Assembly: GCA_964017065.1 (NCBI GenBank) | Contig: OZ024789.1 | Coordinates: 278,843 to 342,842 of the forward strand | From: Haliclona indistincta | Taxonomy: Eukaryota; Porifera; Demospongiae; Haplosclerida; Chalinidae | Length of the DNA: 64,000 nt | Direction: 5' to 3' | The notes under the pieces: generated by a model | The model's database searches: none | What the model was told of the DNA's origin: nothing | What the model saw: only the letters and a program-made list of their open reading frames with translations | Made by a program: the position numbers and the translations under genes | In this document: positions 35,466 through 47,500 of the stretch, one piece after another | Layout: the number at the start of each line of letters is the position of its first letter | Numbering within the stretch: the first letter of the stretch is position 1

Positions 35466-35660
35466 TTGTCACTTAGAGCGTAGCTTTAGGTGGGGTTAGC
35501 CGCACGCCCGCATCAATGCCCACTTGGCAGCGCGCGCCCGCGCTTCCAAGCACATGTCGCTCGAGCATGCGCAGTAGTTATGCACACGTCTGCCGCATGC
35601 TGAATTGAAGCTTCTGAGCTGAGATCTGTCTGTAGCGCTCTCAGCTCGTTTGGTTTTTTT
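35466..35660 (+). repeat. Ngaro split repeat A1
   Basis: Begins TTGTCACTTAGAGCGTAGC; identical by eye to 40999-41193. Confidence 0.9.
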
Positions 35661-35703
35661 TGGTTTGTTGGTTTGCTCGTCTCTCCTGTCATCCATCCGC
35701 ATC

Positions 35704-37494
<1,791 letters not shown>

Positions 37495-37947
37495 CTGGAG
37501 TACTCACTTGTCTAGCCTCACTCAATGACAGCCAGCTGGAGTACTCACTGGATTAGGCTGAACACTCCCAATACCCCCTGTTTTCTATGTATATCAACTA
37601 TCATATTCACCAATATATTCACCACATGTGCCACCGCAGTGGCTCCCAACTGTCATTAACCATCGCTGCTTGTTGCTAAATTTTGGTTAACTGCCATTCA
37701 GTAACATTGTCTAGTTGACTTCAGTGGCGCCCAGTGCTGCTCGCTAGCTTCCCACGTAACATAATGTTACGGCACCCCCTTCCAGTTATGAGAAAAGTCG
37801 CTGCGAGGTGCCTGCAGGAGGTCTCTGTGGTGGGGTGATCCTAGCTGCCGCGAGCGGTGGTCTAATCCAACCGGTCGCTGTATATGTTCCCTCCATGCAG
37901 GTGGTACCAACATCGCGCATGGTCGGTACAAGTACACGGATGACCTG

Positions 37948-39642
37948 TTGGCATTGGAGCGTCACTCGCAGAGAGAAAAAGATGCACTCACTCACCAGCC
38001 CGCAGGAAACATTCCGATAAATGAATGGGAACCGTTTCTGGCGAGACACCCCGATCAGGTTTTTGCTGCTTACCTTCGGCGCGGCTTCACAGAAGGGTTC
38101 CGTATTGGCTTTGATTGTACTACTAGGCTCAGAAAGGCCCCACAGAACTTCAGGTCCGTCCAAGCTAACCCCGCCACGGTAGAGCAATACATCGAGGCAG
38201 AGTTAGCAGCAGGGCGGCTGGTAGAAAGTGCAGCACCCATGACCCGCAGAAACCCAATAGGCATCATTCCGAAACCTCACCAACCGGGTCGATTCCGCCT
38301 GATCGTGGACCTCTCAGCACCACGCGGCGCTAGTGTCAATGATGGAATCTCCACTGAACTATCTTCCCTGGTATACATCACAGTGGATAAGGCAGCCAGA
38401 TTGGTGGCTCACTGCGGTAAAGGCGCTCTGATGGCAAAAACCGATCTGCGCAGCGCCTATCGTCACGTTCCAGTGCATCGAGACGATCAGCACCTACTGG
38501 GTATCGAGTGGGATGGGCGCACATTCCGTGACACTGCTCTCCCCTTCGGGCTACGCTCAGCCCCAAAAATCTTTTCCGCTGTAGCCGACGGACTCGCATG
38601 GGCTCTCCAATGCGAGGGCGTAAACCTGTCGGTTCACTATTTGGACGACTTCCTGTTTTGGTGTCCCCCAGATTCTCCACAGTGCGCCGTGGCACTGGAC
38701 ACCGCTGTCGCAACCTGCACCCGCTTAGGTTTTCCCATAGCAGCAGACAAGACGGTGGGGCCCACGACGGCACTGACATTCTTGGGCATTGAAATAGATT
38801 CCGCCGCCCAAGTGCTGAGATTGCCGAGGGAAAAACTCTCACGTCTCCGCCATCTGGTCAACACATGGTCGTCCAAGCGGAACGCCTCAAAGCGTGAATT
38901 GCAAGTGATCATTGGGCACCTGGGTCATGCAGCAGCAGTGGTTACCCCTGGGCACCTGTTCCTAAGGAACCTAATTGAAGCCTCAAAGCGTCCCCGCTCC
39001 CCCCACCACCCAACACGCATAAACTTAAAGTGCAGGGCTGACCTCGCTTGGTGGAAAATCCTCTTTGACGAATGGAACGGTATTGCGCTATTCCCTCGGT
39101 TCCCAGCAGGCAACACCGTGGTTGCTGACGCATCGGGGTCATGGGGATGTGGCGCCTACTGTTCTGAAACCAGTTCCTGGTTCCAGATCCAATGGCCCAA
39201 GTCATGGGAGGCGGTCAACATTGCTACCAAGGAACTCCTGCCGTTAGTGGCCGCATCAGCCTTGTGGGGTTCCTCATGGACAGGCTCTCGCATAAAGTTT
39301 CTCTCAGATAATATGGCAGTGGTTCGCTGCTTGTCATCCTTCTCCGCTCATGATCCAGACCTCACCCACCTGTTGCGTTGCCTCTTCCTGCTCAAGGCAA
39401 AGTTCCAGTTTGAGTTTTGTGCCCAGCACATAGCAGGAGAACGCAACACTGCAGCGGACGCGCTTTCGCGAAATAAATTACCTCTCTTTCATTCTCTTTG
39501 TTCCCAGCCACTGCCCCGACCAACGGAAATTCCAGGAGATCTTCGAACTCTGCTGCTAGACAGATCTCTAACCTGGACATCACCACGCTGGGAGGAGTTG
39601 TTCGGAAATTCTTTAAGAACGGTATCGCAAGCCGAACAGTGA
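37948..39642 (+). CDS. Ngaro reverse transcriptase and RNase H
   Basis: Single open frame of 564 codons. RT motifs are GRFRLIVDLSAP, MAKTDLRSAYRHVPV, LPFGLRSAPKIF and the catalytic HYLDDFLFW. RNase H follows, with VVADASGSWGCGAY, ATKELLPLV, FLSDNMAVV and NTAADALSR. The start codon used by the element may be downstream of 37948. The 3' end overlaps the recombinase ORF by about 145 bp in another frame, as in many DIRS-group elements. Confidence 0.92.
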   Translation: MALERHSQREKDALTHQPAGNIPINEWEPFLARHPDQVFAAYLRRGFTEGFRIGFDCTTRLRKAPQNFRSVQANPATVEQYIEAELAAGRLVESAAPMTRRNPIGIIPKPHQPGRFRLIVDLSAPRGASVNDGISTELSSLVYITVDKAARLVAHCGKGALMAKTDLRSAYRHVPVHRDDQHLLGIEWDGRTFRDTALPFGLRSAPKIFSAVADGLAWALQCEGVNLSVHYLDDFLFWCPPDSPQCAVALDTAVATCTRLGFPIAADKTVGPTTALTFLGIEIDSAAQVLRLPREKLSRLRHLVNTWSSKRNASKRELQVIIGHLGHAAAVVTPGHLFLRNLIEASKRPRSPHHPTRINLKCRADLAWWKILFDEWNGIALFPRFPAGNTVVADASGSWGCGAYCSETSSWFQIQWPKSWEAVNIATKELLPLVAASALWGSSWTGSRIKFLSDNMAVVRCLSSFSAHDPDLTHLLRCLFLLKAKFQFEFCAQHIAGERNTAADALSRNKLPLFHSLCSQPLPRPTEIPGDLRTLLLDRSLTWTSPRWEELFGNSLRTVSQAEQ

Positions 39643-40541
39643 GCTCCTACTCGTCCGGACAAAAAAGGTACCTTGATTTCTGCCAAGCGTACAACCTGTC
39701 ACCTCTCCCTCTATCCGAAACTTCTGCCTGTCTTTTCGCTGCCTTCTTGGCTCACCAAGGTCTGAAAGTCCAGACTATCTCGGCATACTTGTCGGCTGTC
39801 CGACACCTACAAATTTCTGCAGGGGGGGCTCCGCCCGAGAGAGCAGAGTGGCCTCGCCTCCACTATGTACTGAGAGGAATTGCCCGCTCCCAGCCAGCGG
39901 CCGCAGCTCGCCGCCTTCCCATTACATCTGAGATCATGTCCCGCCTGCAGTCGTCATTCCCATCAGTTTGTCATTCCCCCTATGAGGCTAATTTGCTGTG
40001 GACCGCATGCTGCCTGGGTTATTTCGGCTTCATGCGGTCCGGCGAATTCACTTCCCCTTCACCAGGAGCACAGCCTTCAATCACAGTAGCTGACGTCGCA
40101 GTTGACTCTCACGATGCCCCATCAGTTGTCAAGGTATTCTTGCGGCGTGCAAAGACAGATCCCTTTGGTAATGGCGTCAACATTTACCTTGGCAGGACAG
40201 GATCACACCTCTGCCCAGTGTTAGCAGTTCTGAGTTTTCTAGCACTCCGCAGCAGCCAAGATGGTCCACTCTTAGTCCATGAAGACGGCTCGCCGCTGAC
40301 CAGAGATCAGTTTGTACGCATGGTGAAGAAGGCATTGTCTGCAGCCAACATCGACTCATCGGTGTACTCTGGCCACAGTTTCCGCATTGGGGCAGCTTCA
40401 GCCGCTGCGGCAGCAGGTGTCCCAGCACACTTTATAAAGATGCTGGGAAGATGGGAGAGTGAAGCTTACCACTCCTATATCCGAATCCCAAGAGATTCCC
40501 TCGCAGCTGTCTCCCAACTGATCTCTCGGACACCACCATGA
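39498..40541 (+). CDS. Ngaro tyrosine recombinase
   Basis: 347-codon frame. The N-terminal SAM-like domain is RTVSSYSSGQKRYLDFCQAY. The catalytic residues appear as Arg in YFGFMRSGEFTSP, Lys in RRAKTDPFG, His-x-x-Arg in GHSFRIGAA, Trp in LGRWESEAYHSYI and Tyr in the same segment. All are present and the frame is open, so the enzyme may be functional. Its job is to integrate the circular cDNA without a target duplication. Confidence 0.92.
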   Translation: MFPATAPTNGNSRRSSNSAARQISNLDITTLGGVVRKFFKNGIASRTVSSYSSGQKRYLDFCQAYNLSPLPLSETSACLFAAFLAHQGLKVQTISAYLSAVRHLQISAGGAPPERAEWPRLHYVLRGIARSQPAAAARRLPITSEIMSRLQSSFPSVCHSPYEANLLWTACCLGYFGFMRSGEFTSPSPGAQPSITVADVAVDSHDAPSVVKVFLRRAKTDPFGNGVNIYLGRTGSHLCPVLAVLSFLALRSSQDGPLLVHEDGSPLTRDQFVRMVKKALSAANIDSSVYSGHSFRIGAASAAAAAGVPAHFIKMLGRWESEAYHSYIRIPRDSLAAVSQLISRTPP

Positions 40542-40804
40542 GTCATGCTTTCCTGCCGCTCCATGGTCAGTACTGTAATGTCAAGGTAGTTGTATTCACC
40601 TGACTCTGACTGGTTGCACTTTTGTTCTCTTCTGTCTATCCCACTTGCATATCTATACTCACATTTGATGTTATTCAGCTGAATTATGTGTTTAATTTAT
40701 TCATTACATTCGGCACGCTGTCTCGCTTATATCTGCCTCTGTCTAGGTAGGAAAAGCCAGCATCCAAGTAGGGTGAGAATAAGGATTAGAGTGTGGCATA
40801 ATGG

Positions 40805-40998
40805 CACGCTCAGACTCCGCCCCCGGTAGTCATCGCTCTGGGCAGTGCCCATCGATGAAGCAATCGGTGGGTGGGGTGTGGGGCGTGGCGACACGCCCCT
40901 GCACACCCCTCGTATATTGCGGGGTGGGCATTGTCTCCGGATGGGATCATGTGAGGTACAACTAGAAGGTTATGGATCATGCGAAGGTTAGCGGTTAA
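40805..40998 (+). repeat. Ngaro split repeat B1
   Basis: Begins CACGCTCAGACTCCGCCCCC and ends AGCGGTTAA; identical by eye to B2. Confidence 0.9.
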
Positions 40999-41193
40999 TT
41001 GTCACTTAGAGCGTAGCTTTAGGTGGGGTTAGCCGCACGCCCGCATCAATGCCCACTTGGCAGCGCGCGCCCGCGCTTCCAAGCACATGTCGCTCGAGCA
41101 TGCGCAGTAGTTATGCACACGTCTGCCGCATGCTGAATTGAAGCTTCTGAGCTGAGATCTGTCTGTAGCGCTCTCAGCTCGTTTGGTTTTTTT
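40999..41193 (+). repeat. Ngaro split repeat A2
   Basis: Directly follows B1; copy of A1 with a longer T run after it. Confidence 0.9.
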
Positions 41194-41295
41194 TTTTTTT
41201 TTCTCCTTAAATCGTTTCTGCGCCAGTTGGCAGAACTCATTCCCGTAGTTGTCCTATAACTTTCCATCGGGATTAGCCCGATGTGATCGTGTCGT

Positions 41296-41489
41296 CACGC
41301 TCAGACTCCGCCCCCGGTAGTCATCGCTCTGGGCAGTGCCCATCGATGAAGCAATCGGTGGGTGGGGTGTGGGGCGTGGCGACACGCCCCTGCACACCCC
41401 TCGTATATTGCGGGGTGGGCATTGTCTCCGGATGGGATCATGTGAGGTACAACTAGAAGGTTATGGATCATGCGAAGGTTAGCGGTTAA
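41296..41489 (+). repeat. Ngaro split repeat B2
   Basis: 194-bp copy of B1, forming the right end of the element. Confidence 0.9.
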
Positions 41490-42001
41490 GTGTCAACCAA
41501 TGCCTACTGTATAAAGTAGTGTAGTATTTGCCTGCATTAGCAATTTGTGTATAACAAAATTATTGCTAGAGTAGAAAATTTAGCCGTTTTTAGTCGATGC
41601 ACGGGAATCCCTTTTGGGACAATACCAAGCAACTGGGAGCCAAGACAGCCTTGCAGTTTAAAAGATCGACAATTCTTCCATAGAGTAGTACCATCGATGC
41701 ATTGTTTGTAGCATTCAGTGTGCCTGTGAAATACCGGGTTTCTCGTTCGTGTCAAGGTAAAAAGGCCTGTTACAGTACGAAAAATCGCTCAAGCTTCTAT
41801 CAGCTAACAAACAAGCATCTCTGACGTGTGAAGCCAATTCGCACAGCATCTGCTGTGCGTGCAGGAGTCTCCTTTAAGCATTTGTCGTTTGACCATTGCT
41901 GCACAGCTGACAGCCATGCAAGTCCACCCTAGCAACGGACGCGGAGTGTTTCAACGCACATGCACCGTTTCCAATCCCGGCTACGTAGTCTCATAAATCT
42001 A

Positions 42002-42639
42002 AGGGGTAGCCTCCTCCCCAGGCCCCACCCACTAATTAATTTGCAATTACAGAGACGGGCCTAGCAACACTCGCGACAAAAACTGTCACAACTACCCACA
42101 AAATCGTGGGATCAGGAGCAGGTTACAGCACGCAAAATCCATCGCACACTATTGCTTGACGTACAACGTAACCGTTCTTATACGTAAGTTCACCAAGGCT
42201 GCTCAAGTTCTGCTGCTGAATAAGCTGTCGTTTGACTGCATTGTGGCTTGTCTCAGTAGTACTAGGACGCTCTTTGTGCGCCTACACACCGGCGAGAATG
42301 AACAGACGAAGGCTTACGTTAGAACGACGGTATTAGAATGGGAGGGGCGTCACGTAAACATGGATACAAAAATTTTATCGGGCGACAGTTTTTATCGCGA
42401 GTATAACCAGGCCATCAAACATCGCTTGCTAATAATGAGAAGGGTGTGGCCTGGGGAGGAGGCTAAGTACTATTATTGTTATAATTATTATACATACTAG
42501 TTTGTGATACAGATCTCGAAGGGAGTGTGTTTTCATACCCTCCTAGGTGTCGATGTTGTCCTGTATAATACAAAACAACTATACTAAGTCAAAGTTCAAA
42601 GCTCTTTAAGAAAACATTCAGATGAACCAAGTTTTATTA
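42002..42639. other. No recognisable gene
   Basis: Part (42335-42470) is a diverged direct copy of 35000-35125. CCTCCCCAGGCC at 42012 and GGCCTGGGGAGG at 42450 form the ends of a fold-back. No coding evidence. Confidence 0.4.
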
Positions 42640-42985
42640 TAATAAAGAATAAATGGTACTTGTACCATGGGAAGCCTTATTTTCAAAGGCACTGCCAGTG
42701 GTGTATTTCAGATATACCACAGAAAGTCACATGATTTCCTGTGGAATAACTAGATATTCCACGGTTTATCATGTGATTTCCTGTGGTATCTGGATATTCC
42801 ACGGGAAGTCACGGTGGGCCTTGTGGTTGCCATGATACAAGTCAGTTATACCATGCCTACCTGTGGTGTATCATGAATACACTCAGCTATAACCATTAAT
42901 CCCTGGGGCTACGCCCTCGGGATTAATATTTATTGCTTCGTGTATTCGTGATACACCACGGGTAGGCATGGTATAACATATACTT
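42640..42985. repeat. Arm of inverted repeat pair R with hairpin H4
   Basis: Inverse of 30655-30830 plus 31847-32005. Hairpin 42845-42977 has the tip CCCTGGGGCTACGCCCTCGG. Confidence 0.75.
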
Positions 42986-43078
42986 AATGACCTCGGGAAA
43001 GTCGGTTGCCCTCGTACAGTCTCGGGCAACCGACTTTCCCGCGGTCATTAATTTCGTTTAATGCCCTCGCGTGAGGGC
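42984..43078. repeat. Hairpins H5 and H6 at the 3' end of a death-domain gene
   Basis: 42984-43051 is a palindrome with arms AAAGTCGGTTGCCCTCG. 43063-43078 is the small palindrome GCCCTCGCGTGAGGGC. The second one lies inside the reading frame that ends at 43058. Confidence 0.8.
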
Positions 43079-43767
43079 AATAACTATATACATACTTGGT
43101 AGCGATATTCTTCTCTCAACAAGTGGTGCCACAAAATGTTCTTCCAATATCTTGACCTCTTCTATTAGACCAGCATGTTGTAGAGCAGAGATCAGTGTTC
43201 CCCAGGTCAGCGGTCTAGAGTCAATCTCCTGGTTGCGACCCTGAAGCCATTCAGAGAGCAGGAAGTGAACTGACAAGGAATCAACTCTCAGTACTGCTAT
43301 CACGTGATCAGGAAAGTCCAAGGCTATAGCTAGATCTGTTACTCGTGGTTTAATCCGATCCATGAGTCTGAAGGGAACATTGCTCTCATCTTCATTAGTA
43401 CAGTAGGACATGTACTGCAGGTCTCTGAGCTTTGGTTTAGTATCTGTAGTGATAAAGCTAAGATATGAGCACCAAGTATGTACTAGTTACCTCTAAATAT
43501 AGGACCAGGGTTCTGTTCCACATCACCAGCTGATAGTAGGAGGTGAGTAATGACTGCCACGAGCAGCAGAACAAGAGCGCGCCTTATGAGTAGAGATCGA
43601 CACAGACTGAGAGATGAGAACAGCCCAGCACTGCCACCACCAGCTAGGAACCAGCCATGAGCCACAGACTGCTGATGATGATGGAGATTAGTGAAGAGAG
43701 AGCTGCTGGGTGGACGAGAACAGTTGAACAGCCCTATCTTAGCACGCCATAACTCAAGAGAGATCAT
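43058..43767 (-). CDS. Death-domain protein with 2A (StopGo) motif, paralogue 1
   Basis: Exon 1 (43767-43491) starts at MISLELWRAKIGLF. It has a hydrophobic stretch (ALVLLLVAVITHLLLSA) leading straight into GDVEQNPGP. Exon 2 (43443-43058, phase 1) encodes a death-type domain from FRLMDRIKPRVTDLAIAL to WGTLISALQHAGLIEEVKIL. Translation would be expected to skip the Gly88-Pro89 bond and yield an N-terminal piece of about 88 residues and a DD piece of about 130. The gene is divergent from the F-box gene starting at 43899. An upstream first exon is possible. The last residues and the stop derive from a hairpin repeat (43063-43078). Function in apoptosis or innate signalling is inferred only from the domain. 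Confidence 0.75.
43501..43527 (-). other. 2A translational recoding motif GDVEQNPGP
   Basis: Matches the full consensus D-V/I-E-x-N-P-G-P. The upstream Leu/Val-rich context and the position eight bases before the exon end are shared with the paralogue at 59019-59045. Confidence 0.85.
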
Positions 43768-43898
43768 GTTGAATCCGCCAGATCCTCCCCTTCTTTGTGA
43801 GCGATCACGTGCAATGGGCGTGTGCTTTCTATGAGCGCGCGAAATCAAAATGGAGGATGTGAGTGAGATGAGAGCTGGGTTCAAGCGGCCTATGGCTT
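43768..43898. promoter_or_regulatory. Putative bidirectional promoter
   Basis: Only 131 bp separate the ATG of the DD gene (-) and the ATG of the F-box gene (+). No TATA box is obvious. Promoter function is inferred from the head-to-head layout. Confidence 0.35.
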
Positions 43899-44224
43899 AT
43901 GGCGCACCATCCTGAAGCAGCAGCAGCCGCTAGCAGAGTGAAGACACGATCACAGGTACTGATGGAGGAACTAGGACTGACAGAGGAGGAGAGTGGGCGT
44001 GGTCTAGCTGACACCAGCAGCAGCTCTGAGGAAGAAGAGAGAGGTTAGTGAGTGAGCATTATGGTTACTAGACCCTTTTATCTCCTCTCCAACCCTCTCG
44101 CCTTATGCATCCCTCCTTCCACTTCCCCTCCCTCTCTCCCTCACTCTCTCTCCCTCCCTCTCTCCCTCACTCTCTCTCCCTCCCTCCCCCCCTCTCTCTC
44201 TCCCTCACTCTCTCTCTCTCTCCC

Positions 44225-44270
<46 letters not shown>

Positions 44271-44348
44271 CCTCTCTCCCTCCCTCTCTCTCTCTCTCCC
44301 TCCCTCCCTCTCTCTCCCTCTCTCTCCCTCTCTCTCTCTCTCTCTCAC

Positions 44349-44387
<39 letters not shown>

Positions 44388-44460
44388 GTAGTTGAGTCCC
44401 AGTCAGGTGTGTCATTGTGTCAGTTAGCTACTAGTGATGATCAGAGACACCAGCTATCAA
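43899..44460 (+). CDS. F-box gene, exons 1 and 2
   Basis: Exon 1 (43899-44043) begins ATGGCGCACCATCC and encodes MAHHPEAAAAASRVKTRSQV, then a Glu/Ser-rich stretch. The GTTAGT donor and a CT-rich intron are followed by exon 2 from 44389 (phase 1), encoding SQSGVSLCQLATSDDQRHQL. The sequence is cut at 44460 by the E2/LINE composite. The next exon with matching family sequence begins at 49914. These are therefore the 5' exons of the coiled-coil/F-box gene described there. The 5' exons of copy 1 lie before the window. Confidence 0.6.
44090..44385 (+). repeat. CT microsatellite in intron 1
   Basis: About 290 bp of CT/CCCT with occasional CA, ending in the TAG acceptor at 44386-44388. Confidence 0.9.
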
Positions 44461-44521
44461 CAAGAAATTAAAAAGATTTCTATCGAAATCAAAAGGATGT
44501 AGTGATGAAGAAATCTACCGC

Positions 44522-47500
44522 TTGCAGCTGGTCCCGGTTCGCCATCGCCACTCTTACCGTTCGAGGTCGCCCCCGCTTTCTCTATTCTATCTCCTCCTAC
44601 TTTGCGGCGACATTGAATCCAACCCTGGACCCTCCTCTGTTGACACAGTCAAGTGCGTGTGCGACTCCTCTAAAGAGTCCGGTCTTATGATCTGTTGTGA
44701 AGCTTGCAGCTGTTGGAGCCATTGTAAGTGTGTTAGCGTGTCTGAGTCCGTTGCTTCCAGTTTTCCTTTTGTCTGCCCTCACTGTATTAAATCTTCAGTT
44801 GTTGCTCTTTCCTCTGTTAAATCTAAGATCTCTTCTCTCCAATCTTCAATCTCTTCTATAGAATCCAAACTCTCGTTTTTGTCCTCCCAGCTTACCTCCC
44901 TTTCCTGTCCTCTTCCTCCTTCCTGCCCAATTTCTCCCTCTAAGCACGAGCCTTCCCTTGCTACTTCTATTATCCCTCCACTTTCCTCTTCCTGTCCTTC
45001 TTTGCCCGTTCCGTCCTCTCAGCTGACAAAATCTCTCCCTAAACCCAGCACTTCCCTTCCCACTCCCTCTTTTTTATCCAAACGCCGCCCTTGCCCAAAA
45101 CCTCCTTTCCTCCCACGTCCCACTCCCTCTTGTCAGCCTCGGCTCTCAACTACTCGTCCACCTCTCCTCCCCACTCCTCCCTCCCCCTCTCTTTGCCTCC
45201 CACACCACTCTCTGCTCCAAGCCCCTCCCCTTTCTCTCAATTCTCGCCCTCCTCTATTACCAACTCCTTCTCGTCTCCCTCTACCAAAAATTGTCCCCCA
45301 CCCACTGCAGGTCCCTCCTCCGCTTGCGTCTTCCCCAGTTCTTCCTCCAGTCCATTACTGCCCCCCTCCGGTACCAAAGCCTCCTCCTCATCTTCCCCTG
45401 CCCGTAAATCTCCCTCTCCCCCCACGCACTCTTCCCCTACCTCTTTCTCCTCCTGTACTTCCTCATCACATTGCAAAACACTTAACGGACCTCTTCCTCC
45501 TAGCTCTCTCTCATCCCACAAACCTCCCTCTTCCCCCACCCCTTCTTCCCCCACCCCCTCTTGCCCCACCTCCTCTGCTTCTCCCACCCACCCTCTAAAT
45601 ATTCTCTATTTTAATGCCCGCAGTATCCTTCCTAAGTTTAGTGAACTATATAGTCTCTGCCTTATATACAATCCAGATATAATTAGTATTGTTGAATCCT
45701 GGCTTTCCCCAGATATTTCAAATACTGAAATCAGTATCCCCAACTATTCTATTTTTCGTCTTGACCGCTCTCGTCATGGAGGCGGTATTCTTGTTTATGT
45801 TAAATCTTCCTTACGTGTTACCCCTATTGAATCCCCCAATTCCAATCTTGAGTTTTTGCTCCTCTCTATTAAGTCACACCATCGCTCCTTCTCCTTAGCC
45901 ACTTTCTACCGTCCTCCCTCTTCTCCTCATGATCTAGATCTCCTTATCAGTTCATTCTCCAAATTAAATCCTTCTCTGCTCCTAAATTTAATTTTATTAG
46001 GTGACTTTAATGTTAATTTCTCTAATTCTCATTCTTCTCTCTTTTACAAACTAAAGTCTCTCTCTGACCTGTATCATTTGTCCGCACTCGCTTCCGGTCT
46101 CGATGTAAAAATAGACCACTCGGGCGGCTGTATGACCTAAAACAAATCATTAATCAACCCACTCATTACTCTCACTCTGGCTCTCCTTCTATTATTGACC
46201 TTGTTTTTGTTCCTTCCTCTGTCTCCCCTCTTACCTGCTCTATTCTTCCTCCTGTGTCATCCTCTGATCACAATTCTATTCTTTTCTCTATACCTATGCT
46301 CTCTCCTAAACCTTCATCTTCCGCTCCCCCTCGTCATGTCTGGCTCTACAATCAGGCTGACTTTGATCGTGCTAATGAGATCCTTTCATCTATTCCCTGG
46401 TCTGAAATTCTTCCACCGTGTCCTGATACCTCTTGGACTATCTTCAAAGAACTCTTCCTCCGCACCATGCACATTTGTATTCCTTCTAAAGTCTCTTTTC
46501 CCTCCACTCTTCCTCCTCACCCCTGGCTTAATAACAAAGCTTTACGTCTTATTAAACAAAGAAACTCTGCCTTCCGTTCTGCTAAACGTTCTGGTTCAAC
46601 TTCCCTCCTCTGCCTCTATCGTTCCCTTCGTAATAAAGTTGTCTCATATCTCAGAAAACTTAAGTCTTGTTTCTTTAAGTCTCTCACCTCTAATCCTAAA
46701 TCTTTCTGGCCCAAAATAAAGAAGCTACGCAAATCGCACTCTTCCATCCCTTCTCTATCCTTTAATGACGTCCTAGCCTCTACTCCTACTTCTAAAGCAA
46801 ATGTTCTCAACTCATATTTCTCTTCCTGTTTTAACTCCTCTTCTCCTCCTCTCTCTTCTCCATCCTCTCCTCCTCCTCCTATCTCTACTCCTCCCTCCCT
46901 CTTATGTTCTCCCGACAATGTGCTCGATCTCATCCTTAATTCACCCACTAACATTGCTCCCGGTCCAGACGGTATTTCTGCCCTTATGCTCCGCAACACA
47001 GCTCATTCCATTTCTTTACCTCTATCTTTAATTTTTAACTCTTCTATCTCATCCTGTTCCTTCCCCTCTGATTGGAAAAATGCCTTTGTCGTCCCTATTC
47101 CTAAATCCTCCTCTCACTCTTCTTCTCCTTCTAATTTCCGTCCCATCTCTTTATTGTCCATTGTTAGCAAACTACTTGAACGTCACATTTTTAACTTTCT
47201 ATATGATTTTTGTATGTCAAACAACCTTCTCTCTAATTCTCAGTTCGGTTTCCGCCCCGGTTTTTCCACTGAGTCTGCTCTAATTTCTGTTGTTAACTCA
47301 TGGTTTTCCTCTCTTGACTCACATAAATCTGTTTGTGCTGTTTTCTTTGACCTCTCTAAGGCCTTTGATTCTGTACCCCACCAACCTCTTCTTAACTCTC
47401 TATCTTCTCTAAACCTCCCCCCTCATCTCTTGTTTTGGTTTCATAGTTATTTATGTAACCGTACTCAACAAGTTATTGTTAATGGTTCCTTCTCCTCCAA

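Noticed and set aside
44167..44415. Arg-Glu repeat frame on the - strand
   Set aside because: Complement of a CT array in an intron; not a gene.
45237..45587. Gly/Glu-rich frame antisense to the LINE
   Set aside because: Shadow of the Pro/Ser-rich linker of the LINE ORF on the other strand.
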